The position numbers and the translations under genes were made by a program. The notes below the pieces were generated by a model. That model searched no databases. It was not told where the DNA came from and saw only the letters and a list, made by a program, of their open reading frames with translations. Shown here in pieces: positions 1 through 4,558 of a stretch of 6,731 nucleotides of DNA; within the stretch, counting starts at the first letter, position 1; each line of letters begins with the position of its first letter. The stretch is taken from assembly GCA_946480525.1 (NCBI GenBank), contig CAMLLA010000236.1, positions 1 to 6,731 on the forward strand, read 5' to 3'. Source of the stretch: an uncultured Asticcacaulis sp. GTDB taxonomy: Bacteria > Pseudomonadota > Alphaproteobacteria > Caulobacterales > Caulobacteraceae.

Positions 1-26
1 GCGCGCGGTAACGGCATTTCCGCATA

Positions 27-55
27 TTGACAGACTCGCCTCCCTGGCGTGACAT
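27..55 (+). promoter_or_regulatory. Putative sigma70 promoter of the DUF1508 gene
   Basis: A perfect -35 hexamer TTGACA (27-32) is followed after 17 bases by a weak -10 (TGACAT, 50-55, 3 of 6 matches). Transcription would start near 62, about 22 bases before the ATG at 84. The upstream in-frame TTG at 27 is the first part of the -35 box, which argues against it being a start codon. A GANTC site (33-37) and a small CGCC/GGCG inverted repeat (37-49) lie in the spacer. The weak -10 keeps confidence moderate. Confidence 0.45.
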
Positions 56-83
56 CGGCGCCTCTTTAACGAGGAGGCCGATC

Positions 84-266
84 ATGGCGCACAGGTTCGA
101 GATTCGTAAGAACAAGGCGGGCGAGTTCGTCGCCTACTTTATGTACAACAGCGAAACCATCTTCTGGACGGAAGGCTACAGCTCCAAAGCTTCCACAAAG
201 AACGCGATCGAGTCCATCAAGAAAAACGGTCCGGAAGCGCCGACTGAAGACAAGAGCGACGCCTGA
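84..266 (+). CDS. Small DUF1508 (YegP-like) domain protein, 60 aa
   Basis: The protein is a single DUF1508/YegP domain. The core reads FEIRKNKAGEF, then an aromatic strand (YFMYNSETIFW), then EGYSSKASTKNAIESIKKN. This matches the family pattern of a short beta hairpin, a Gly-Tyr-x-Ser-Lys turn and a helix carrying the conserved N-x-I-E-S-(I/V)-K-K-N signature. E. coli YegP carries two such units in about 110 residues; this protein has one, as many proteobacterial homologues do. No biochemical function is firmly known for the family. The start at 84 is chosen because a strong ribosome binding site (GAGGAGG, 71-77) sits seven bases upstream and the domain begins right after it; a longer reading from TTG at 27 would add 19 non-homologous residues over the likely promoter. 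The acidic Lys/Glu/Asp tail looks disordered. It is probably cytoplasmic and monocistronic, ended by the hairpin at 293-319. Confidence 0.88.
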   Translation: MAHRFEIRKNKAGEFVAYFMYNSETIFWTEGYSSKASTKNAIESIKKNGPEAPTEDKSDA

Positions 267-292
267 CCGGGCACCATAGTCCGAAAAAAGCG

Positions 293-319
293 AAAGGCGG
301 CCGACCGGCCGCCTTTTTT
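293..319 (+). terminator. Intrinsic terminator after the DUF1508 gene, probably bidirectional
   Basis: A perfect 10-bp stem (AAAGGCGGCC at 293-302 with GGCCGCCTTT at 307-316) closes a GACC tetraloop and ends in six T (314-319). An A run at 284-289 gives a partial U tract on the opposite strand, so the hairpin may also end the converging gene at 340-615. Confidence 0.9.
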
Positions 320-339
320 GTCACATCGTTCCGCGGGTA

Positions 340-615
340 TCAGCCGATACGGACCGCGTCACGGATAATGGCGATTGAGCCGACGGACTCTTCGGTGCAT
401 TCCATCGACAAGCGGTCGATTTCTTCCTGCGCGAACTTGCGCATAAGCATTGCAGCCTGCGGCGACAGGGCCATCAGGGTACGGGTCGAAGCGCGCGCCA
501 GCGCCAACGCGGCGTCCGCGTCGACAAGGTTGGCGGTATCCTTTGCAACCGCCAAAGCATAAAGACGCGACGCCACATTCGGGGAGGAATTGGGCATCAT
601 TTTCTTTCTAGCCAT
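340..615 (-). CDS. Unrecognised small helical protein, 91 aa
   Basis: I do not recognise this protein. From the ATG at 615 it begins MARKKMMPNSS and then reads as an almost continuous, Ala/Leu-rich helical protein: SRLYALAVAK, DADAALALARASTRTLMAL, AMLMRKFAQEEIDRLSME and a short C-terminal SVGSIAIIRDAVRIG. There is no membrane segment, signal peptide or metal motif; one Cys is present. The regular heptad-like spacing of Ala/Leu suggests a helical bundle or a dimer. The start is uncertain. ATG 615 has only a weak purine stretch upstream; ATG 600 and 597 (86 or 85 aa) are preceded by AGAAAGAAA, which may be a better ribosome binding site. The TTG at 672 would add a hydrophobic, Cys-containing stretch and looks unlikely. 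The reading frame is open with good third-position GC and clearly outcompetes the overlapping plus-strand frame. It converges on the DUF1508 gene and shares its terminator. An AT-rich region lies upstream. Confidence 0.68.
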   Translation of the reverse strand: MARKKMMPNSSPNVASRLYALAVAKDTANLVDADAALALARASTRTLMALSPQAAMLMRKFAQEEIDRLSMECTEESVGSIAIIRDAVRIG

Positions 616-639
616 GTAAGATGAATACGAACTCTCTTT

Positions 640-987
640 CACGAGCTTCGGATATACGCAGAACACACACAAGATTTCCGAAGCATATTACTCAACGCAT
701 ACGCGGCACTGACGCCTATATAGGGAAAAATGCCTGAGCAATCCAGAGTTACACTTTTACCGGACTATGCCGCTGGATTTTTTCATTCCATTGTAATTAA
801 TGACGTTTTCGTGAATGCTTTGGATATCCTCCGAAGGGTAAAGCAGTTTGTGCAAAAATATTCGAGGATATCGATAACATTTTCAAAATAATCGCGCGGA
901 AAGCAAAATATTCCCAAACAGATAACGAGCGTTACGCGAATGGATTCCACGCACAACGCTGTCACGAGTGCGTTTTGCAAACCCATG
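640..987. other. AT-rich gene-free interval between two minus-strand genes
   Basis: I see no convincing gene here. GC falls to roughly 38 percent over 781-960 by hand count, well below the flanking genes. It must hold the promoter of the small gene at 340-615. One candidate is the palindrome CCTATATAGG (715-724), whose TATATA could be a -10 box, though its -35 (TGGATT on the minus strand) is poor. A 9-bp inverted repeat (GATATCCTC at 823-831, GAGGATATC at 864-872) and two copies of AAAATATTC (near 855 and 906) are also present. A 73-codon minus-strand frame (783-1004) starts inside the ppa terminator, has no ribosome binding site and resembles nothing. Confidence 0.55.
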
Positions 988-1018
988 AAAAAACCCCGGA
1001 GCACTGAGCGCCGGGGTT
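988..1018 (-). terminator. Intrinsic terminator of ppa
   Basis: On the minus strand an 8-bp stem (AACCCCGG with CCGGGGTT, plus strand 992-999 and 1011-1018) encloses an 11-base loop with some further pairing. It runs into a T tract, seen as A988-A993 on the plus strand. It lies about 50 bases past the ppa stop codon. Confidence 0.85.
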
Positions 1019-1066
1019 CGAATTCAAGGCCTTCACCTGGCCAGGTCGCTGTTAGGCATAAGGCCT

Positions 1067-1603
1067 TTAGCCGACCTTTTGCGCCAGGCGCTCCTGACCT
1101 TCACGGATCAGCTGCGCTGCGGCTTCAGGCTCTACCCAACCGATGACGTTGGTCGTCTTGCCCTTTTCCAGGTCCTTGTAATGCGCAAAGAAGTGCGTCA
1201 CCTGCTCGATGAAGATTTGTGGCATCTGGCGATAGCTGGCAACATTGGCGTAGTAGGGGTGCAACTTATCGACCGGAACGGCCAGGATCTTTTCGTCGCG
1301 GCCGGCCTCGTCTTCCATGACCAGCGCACCGATCGGACGGCAGCGGATGACAACGCCCGGATAAACCGGCGTCGGGCCAACCACCATGACGTCGCACGGG
1401 TCGCCGTCGTCCGCCAGGGTATGCGGAATGAAACCGTAATTCCCGGGATAAAACATGGAGGTATAAAGGAAGCGGTCGACGAACAAAGCGCCGGAGTCCT
1501 TGTCCATCTCGTACTTCACCGGCATACCGCCCTGCGGAATCTCGATGACGGCGTGGATGTCCCACGGGGCGTTGGGGCCGACGGAAATCTTGTCTATGTT
1601 CAT
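1067..1603 (-). CDS. ppa: Inorganic pyrophosphatase (family I)
   Basis: This cytoplasmic enzyme hydrolyses pyrophosphate to two phosphates with Mg2+, pulling forward the synthesis of nucleic acids, proteins and activated metabolites. The 178-aa protein has the length of bacterial family I enzymes and aligns with E. coli PPase with a +1 residue offset. Visible active-site residues are E21, K30, E32, R44, Y56, the metal cluster D66/D68/D71 in DGDPCD, D98, D103, K105 and the Y142-K143 pair in FFAHYKDLEKGK. None is missing, so it should be active. The start at 1603 is chosen because the family N-terminus begins there (MNIDKI, then DIHAVIEIP); in-frame codons further upstream add 33 residues without homology. 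No clear Shine-Dalgarno precedes the ATG. It is monocistronic, divergent from the DUF599 gene, and ends at its own terminator. Confidence 0.97.
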   Translation of the reverse strand: MNIDKISVGPNAPWDIHAVIEIPQGGMPVKYEMDKDSGALFVDRFLYTSMFYPGNYGFIPHTLADDGDPCDVMVVGPTPVYPGVVIRCRPIGALVMEDEAGRDEKILAVPVDKLHPYYANVASYRQMPQIFIEQVTHFFAHYKDLEKGKTTNVIGWVEPEAAAQLIREGQERLAQKVG

Positions 1604-1658
1604 GGAAGGTCTTGAAAGGTCTGAAAGAAGGGTCGTTGTTACGGACGGAATTGCCGAC

Positions 1659-1687
1659 TTAATAGGCGTTAGCTCTATTTCGCACAA
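1659..1687 (-). promoter_or_regulatory. Candidate ppa promoter
   Basis: On the minus strand TTGTGC (1687-1682) and TATTAA (1664-1659, 4 of 6 matches) are separated by 17 bases. This would give a leader of roughly 50 bases before the ppa ATG. The site overlaps a possible promoter facing the other way for the DUF599 gene (TTGCCG at 1651-1656, TCTATT at 1674-1679, also 17 apart) and an imperfect inverted repeat (1672-1700). Both hexamer pairs are weak matches. Confidence 0.3.
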
Positions 1688-1785
1688 GCGAAGAAAGAGC
1701 AATTAGCGCGTCTTAACCAAACATTCTTGCGTTGGGCGATAAAAATGACCAGCACCCAAAGCCCGGAATTTTGCGACACGTCTCC

Positions 1786-2613
1786 ATGGAACCCCTGACA
1801 GCTCTGATTCACGCCGCCAAACACAGCCCGGTCGATGTCCTTGCGATCGCCATCTTTGTCTTCTGCTGGCTGGGATACGAACCCTTCCTGCAGTCGATTT
1901 CCAAAAAATCCGGCCTCATTGCAAAGGACCTGAGCGTCGTCCGCCGCGCCTGGATGCAGGAAATGACGATCCGCGAAATCAAGCTATTCGATTCGAACCT
2001 GATGGGTCACGCCGTCAATTCGGCGACCAATTTTTCCTCGGCCAACCTGCTGCTGATCGCGGCTCTGGGAGGTGTGCTGTTCTCCAGTAAGCTTCCGCTG
2101 AAGTCAATTGAAGCCCTGGGGTTCGACGTCTCCTCGCCCCTCCTCTTCCAGCTCAAGCTGGCCCTGATCGTCATCTGCCTCGTCCGCGGACTTCTGAACT
2201 TCATCTGGGCGATCCGCCAGATGAACTATTGCGCCGCCGCCATGGGGTCCATCCCCGAATATATGGACAAGACCGTTGCCGCACGCTTCACCGACGCCAT
2301 GGGCAATATCATCGAGCCGGCCATGTCGAACTTCTCCCAGGGCGTGCGCAACTATTACTTCTCCATCGCCGCCGCCGCGTGGCTGTTCGGGCCGGTCTAT
2401 CTGATCGTCGCCAGCATCGGCGCCATCGCCCTTCTGGGGTGGCGCCAGTCACGATCACAGGCCGCGCGAGGCCTTCGGCAACTGCGTGAACTTCTGGAAG
2501 AGCACCCCTATCCCACGCCGACCCGGCCGCTATATTCCGCAGATGCTCACAAACCAGACAATAATGCTGCGGCGCAACAAGGTAAGTCACCCCCCTCGTC
2601 ATCCAGCTCATAA
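1786..2613 (+). CDS. DUF599 family four-helix inner-membrane protein
   Basis: The 275-aa protein matches the DUF599 family of bacterial integral membrane proteins of unknown function. I place helices at about residues 16-34 (ending FCWLGYEPF), 83-101, 122-143 and 191-218. Family landmarks are the cytoplasmic-looking segment RRAWMQEMTIREIKLFDSNL (53-72), the third-helix motif RGLLNFIWAIRQMNY (134-148), and NFSQGVRNYYFS before helix four (182-193). After helix four comes a basic stretch (WRQSRSQAARGLRQLRELLEE) and a Pro/Ser-rich, probably disordered tail ending in a run of serines. The start is uncertain. ATG 1786 fits the family but has no Shine-Dalgarno, so translation may be leaderless or use TTG 1771 (GGA five bases upstream) or TTG 1732. 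The upstream region diverges from ppa. No terminator follows directly, so transcripts could run through 2614-2760 into the terminator at 2766-2795. Confidence 0.87.
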   Translation: MEPLTALIHAAKHSPVDVLAIAIFVFCWLGYEPFLQSISKKSGLIAKDLSVVRRAWMQEMTIREIKLFDSNLMGHAVNSATNFSSANLLLIAALGGVLFSSKLPLKSIEALGFDVSSPLLFQLKLALIVICLVRGLLNFIWAIRQMNYCAAAMGSIPEYMDKTVAARFTDAMGNIIEPAMSNFSQGVRNYYFSIAAAAWLFGPVYLIVASIGAIALLGWRQSRSQAARGLRQLRELLEEHPYPTPTRPLYSADAHKPDNNAAAQQGKSPPSSSSS

Positions 2614-2675
2614 GGAAGTCGTGATGCTTCAATGGCATTGTAACGATACGTGATCACGCGATTAAACTTTTTTGA

Positions 2676-2704
2676 TTGATTTATTTTGCAGCGCAAACTA
2701 CATT
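2676..2704 (+). promoter_or_regulatory. Sigma70-like promoter for the intergenic small RNA
   Basis: TTGATT (2676-2681, 4 of 6 matches to TTGACA) and TACATT (2699-2704, 4 of 6 to TATAAT) are 17 bases apart. A T-rich stretch (2667-2685) lies at and above the -35, like an UP element. The predicted start near 2711 falls just before the first stem-loop of the RNA. Confidence 0.5.
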
Positions 2705-2710
2705 TAGCTT

Positions 2711-2795
2711 GTTCGACGTTTTTACGTCGATGCCCTTCCTGGGCGTTTCCTCCCTGTAAACTTTTAGCCGCGCTTGCTTAGCGCGGCTTTTTTTT
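2711..2795 (+). ncRNA. Candidate trans-acting sRNA with CCUCCC anti-Shine-Dalgarno loop
   Basis: About 85 nt, built from consecutive hairpins. SL1 is a 7-bp stem (TCGACGT 2713-2719 with ACGTCGA 2724-2730) around a U4 loop. SL2 is GCCC/GGGC (2732-2735, 2741-2744) around UUCCU. SL3 is GUUU/AAAC (2745-2748, 2758-2761) around CCUCCCUGU. A terminator with eight U ends it. It has its own promoter-like sequence and no open reading frame. Loops rich in CCUCC are the hallmark of several alphaproteobacterial regulatory RNAs, such as the CcsR ('cuckoo') RNAs of Rhodobacter, and a C-rich loop is also known for Caulobacter GsrN. Such loops pair with purine-rich ribosome binding sites and often use Hfq. 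What I see is the structure and signals; family membership and expression are inference. The terminator works only on the plus strand, so it does not belong to the minus-strand gene at 2799-3677. A 3' UTR of the DUF599 mRNA is the main alternative. Confidence 0.62.
2766..2795 (+). terminator. Intrinsic terminator of the sRNA (and possibly of the DUF599 gene)
   Basis: An 8-bp GC-rich stem (AGCCGCGC at 2766-2773, GCGCGGCT at 2781-2788) with loop TTGCTTA is followed by an eight-base T run (2788-2795). On the minus strand no T tract follows the stem, so it is directional. Confidence 0.9.
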
Positions 2796-2798
2796 GCC

Positions 2799-3677
2799 CT
2801 ATGCCGGCTCGGTGACCAGTGCAGCCGTCAGTCTGCGGAAGGCGTCACGCAGCCTGCCCAGGCCATCATGAGTTTCCAGGCTGGCTTCATTCATATAGAT
2901 GGCGCGATTGATCTCGATCTGCAAAGCATCGACGCCCGCCGACGGCCTGCCGTATTTTTCGACGATATAGCCACCCGCGAACGGGCGGTTCAGGCCGACG
3001 CGCAGACCTTCCTTTTCCAACTGCCGCCGAACCTGCTGGACAAAGCCGTCGGTGCTGCTTTCGCCGTGAAGGGTCCCCAGCACGATATCCGGCCGCATGC
3101 CGTTTACGGACGGGTGCAGGAGCGCGCTGGACGGCATGGAGTGCCAGTCGATCAGGCGGACACGTCCGCCACGCCCGGCCTCCCTCAGCAGGGTCTGTAA
3201 AGCGGCGTGGTATGGACGATGAATCAGGTCGATCCGCCGGCTGACCTCCGCCATGTCAAGCGGCTGACGGTAGATGTCGAGATCCGCGCTGAGCCGACGC
3301 GCCACGACGCCGAAGCCTGCCTTGACCCTCGCGCTTAACGAAAGCGCCGCCTTGGGCAATTCCCCCCGGATGAGACGCGCGTCCAGCTCCAGCGGGTTGC
3401 GGTTGACGTCGCAAAAGGCACGCGCATAGAGGCCGATCAGTCCATAGACGCCGGATTCGGACGTTAACCCTACCATGTCGTCAACCCACGCGTCCTCGCT
3501 CAGGCGCAGTGTCGTGCCGGACAGGCGCGCCTCGGCGATAAAGCTATCGGGATAGTAGCGGCCGGAATGCGGCAGGCTGTAGACCAGATTCGTCCCTTCG
3601 CCTTGCGGACGCACGATCTTGAGCCCCATGTCAGGGGTGTGCAGGAGATGCCAGGCTGTAGGCGTTTGCTGATCCAT
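2799..3677 (-). CDS. N-formylglutamate amidohydrolase family protein
   Basis: This 292-aa protein belongs to the N-formylglutamate amidohydrolase (FGase) family, zinc-dependent enzymes that release formate from N-formyl-L-glutamate in histidine breakdown. Family motifs visible in order: YSLPHSGRYYP with H37, RLSEDAWVDDMV (58-68), CDVNRNPLELDARLIRG, LIDWHSMPS with H179, DIVLGTLHGESS, and NRPFAGGYIVEKYGRP followed by ALQIEINRAIYM with E255. The His, Glu and Asp residues in these blocks are the expected metal and catalytic positions. The start at 3677 is preferred over an upstream frame opening at 3722 because GGACGAG lies just upstream and the added residues are basic and non-homologous. No other hut genes are nearby, so a role in histidine use is not supported by context. 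It is divergent from cpdR. I recall a similar pairing in other Alphaproteobacteria, which may point to a housekeeping role or another N-formyl or amide substrate. Confidence 0.9.
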   Translation of the reverse strand: MDQQTPTAWHLLHTPDMGLKIVRPQGEGTNLVYSLPHSGRYYPDSFIAEARLSGTTLRLSEDAWVDDMVGLTSESGVYGLIGLYARAFCDVNRNPLELDARLIRGELPKAALSLSARVKAGFGVVARRLSADLDIYRQPLDMAEVSRRIDLIHRPYHAALQTLLREAGRGGRVRLIDWHSMPSSALLHPSVNGMRPDIVLGTLHGESSTDGFVQQVRRQLEKEGLRVGLNRPFAGGYIVEKYGRPSAGVDALQIEINRAIYMNEASLETHDGLGRLRDAFRRLTAALVTEPA

Positions 3678-3827
3678 GCTCGTCCATAGTCGGCCCCCCA
3701 GCCGGCGGTTACGCAACCACAAACCGCGGGATCAGGGAAGCAGTATTAGCCTTTTAGTAGGACATTCCTGCCACGTATTCATCCCTAATTTACCTCAACC
3801 CGCAAAGATCGTGCGACATCGCTTTAC

Positions 3828-3845
3828 AGCCGCGCACCCGCGGCT
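3828..3845 (+). promoter_or_regulatory. GC-rich hairpin in the cpdR leader
   Basis: A perfect 7-bp stem (AGCCGCG at 3828-3834, CGCGGCT at 3839-3845) with loop CACC ends seven bases before the cpdR Shine-Dalgarno AGGAA (3853-3857). No T run follows, so it is not a terminator. It may be an mRNA structure affecting translation or stability, or an operator on DNA. I found no convincing -35/-10 pair in the rest of the 3678-3866 divergent region. Confidence 0.5.
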
Positions 3846-3866
3846 CATGATTAGGAACCGCTTTGA

Positions 3867-4232
3867 ATGAGTGACATGAAAAAGATCCTGCTCGCAGAAG
3901 ACGAGGACTCGGTCCGCAGCTTCCTGTCGCGCGCCCTGCAACGCGCCGGCTATGAGGTCGTGTCCTGTCCGGACGGCGATACAGCGATCCTGCAACTCGA
4001 CAACGGCCCCTACGATCTGCTGCTGACGGACATCGTCATGCCCGGCGCCGACGGCATCGAAGTCGCCAAGCGCGCCGCCGAACGCCAGCCGGAACTGAAA
4101 ATCATGTTCATCACCGGCTTTGCCGCCGTGGCCCTGAACGCGCAAAAGGCTTCGCCGAACGCAAAGGTCCTGGAAAAGCCCGTGCACCTGCGCGAGATTG
4201 TGACCGAGGTCGAACGCCTGATCGCGGCTTGA
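3867..4232 (+). CDS. cpdR: Single-domain response regulator CpdR, ClpXP adaptor
   Basis: This 121-aa protein is a lone receiver domain with no output domain. Acidic pocket E11/D12, phospho-acceptor D55 (in LLLTDIVMP), switch Thr T83, and Lys K104 (in EKP) are all present. The segment MFITGFAAVALNA (80-92) is the CpdR signature known from Caulobacter, and the protein ends in Ala-Ala, as CpdR does. In Caulobacter, the CckA-ChpT relay phosphorylates CpdR. Unphosphorylated CpdR goes to the cell pole, primes ClpX, and with RcdA and PopA drives degradation of CtrA and other substrates; CpdR is itself degraded by ClpXP. This role is transferred by homology. The start at 3867 has AGGAA nine bases upstream; ATG at 3876 is a less likely alternative. 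It is monocistronic, with a hairpin in its leader and a terminator right after its stop. Confidence 0.94.
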   Translation: MSDMKKILLAEDEDSVRSFLSRALQRAGYEVVSCPDGDTAILQLDNGPYDLLLTDIVMPGADGIEVAKRAAERQPELKIMFITGFAAVALNAQKASPNAKVLEKPVHLREIVTEVERLIAA

Positions 4233-4255
4233 TCCCAAGACATTAACAATGCGAC

Positions 4256-4284
4256 GCGCCGGGCATCCATGTCCGGCGCTTTTT
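4256..4284 (+). terminator. Intrinsic terminator of cpdR
   Basis: A 7-bp stem (GCGCCGG at 4256-4262, CCGGCGC at 4273-4279) with a 10-base loop is followed by five T (4280-4284), 24 bases past the cpdR stop. Confidence 0.87.
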
Positions 4285-4311
4285 ATTGCCACGAACCTAA
4301 AACTAGAAAGC

Positions 4312-4338
4312 AAAAAGCCCGGCTTTCGCCGGGCTTTT
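4312..4338 (-). terminator. Intrinsic terminator of tRNA-Val, usable on both strands
   Basis: An 11-bp perfect stem (4313-4323 with 4328-4338) closes the loop TTTC on the plus strand. On the minus strand the T tract (A4312-A4316 on plus) follows directly, 12 bases past the tRNA CCA end. TTTTGTTT on the plus strand makes it a possible second stop for cpdR read-through as well. Confidence 0.88.
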
Positions 4339-4350
4339 GTTTCGATGGAA

Positions 4351-4425
4351 TGGTGGGCGCTACAGGGATTGAACCTGTGACCCCTACCATGTCAAGGTAG
4401 TGCTCTCCCGCTGAGCTAAGCGCCC
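4351..4425 (-). tRNA. tRNA-Val, anticodon GAC, CCA encoded
   Basis: The minus strand folds as a canonical 75-nt tRNA. The acceptor is GGGCGCT (4425-4419) with AGCGCCC (4361-4355). The D arm is GCTC/GAGC. The anticodon arm is CTACC/GGTAG with loop TTGACAT, giving anticodon GAC (plus strand 4391-4393). The variable loop has five bases, and the T arm is ACAGG/CCTGT with loop TTCAATC. Discriminator A is followed by a genomically encoded CCA (4353-4351). It reads valine codons GUC and GUU. It is transcribed alone, from the promoter at 4446-4474 to the terminator at 4312-4338. Its leader and trailer are complementary to each other over 9 bases. Confidence 0.97.
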
Positions 4426-4445
4426 ATTCCATCGGAAGGAGCCGG

Positions 4446-4474
4446 TGTATAGCCAAGCGTTCCGAGCTTAGCAA
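4446..4474 (-). promoter_or_regulatory. Promoter of tRNA-Val
   Basis: On the minus strand TTGCTA (4474-4469) and TATACA (4451-4446) are 17 bases apart, each 4 of 6 to consensus. The predicted start near 4439 gives a leader of about 14 nt before the mature tRNA 5' end at 4425, typical of tRNA genes. Confidence 0.55.
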
Positions 4475-4518
4475 GCGTTCAAATAGATTTTTTTGCGAGT
4501 CTTGAACAGGTTCCGAAA

Positions 4519-4540
4519 TGATGCGACACGTGTCGCATCA
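4519..4540. promoter_or_regulatory. 22-bp perfect palindrome upstream of the flavoprotein gene
   Basis: The half-site TGATGCGACAC (4519-4529) is followed directly by its exact reverse complement (4530-4540), with CACGTG at the centre. It ends eight bases before the Shine-Dalgarno GAGGA (4549-4553). The length and perfect symmetry fit an operator for a dimeric repressor or activator. As RNA it would form a 9-bp hairpin with loop ACGU next to the ribosome binding site. No regulator gene lies next to it in this window. Confidence 0.7.
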
Positions 4541-4558
4541 CAAGCAGCGAGGAATGAT

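Noticed and set aside
368..562. 64-codon plus-strand frame opposite the 91-aa gene
   Set aside because: No ribosome binding site, and composition typical of an antisense shadow (Ala/Arg/Ser-rich).
783..1004. 73-codon minus-strand frame in the AT-rich interval
   Set aside because: It starts inside the ppa terminator hairpin, lacks a ribosome binding site, and shows no family motif. Its hydrophobic look follows from AT-rich codons.
1079..1615. 178-codon plus-strand frame antisense to ppa
   Set aside because: It covers the strongly conserved pyrophosphatase on the opposite strand. Long antisense frames are common at this GC content, and its protein shows no recognisable motif.
1659..1716. Possible CtrA boxes (TTAA-like pairs) near ppa
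   Set aside because: The pairs found (1659-1672 and 1703-1716) have 6-base rather than 7-base spacing and one mismatched half, so they do not meet the TTAA-N7-TTAA consensus.
4343..4434. Repeats around tRNA-Val as an integration (att) scar
   Set aside because: The repeats are inverted rather than direct, and there is no integrase or mobile gene nearby, so a precursor RNA structure explains them better.
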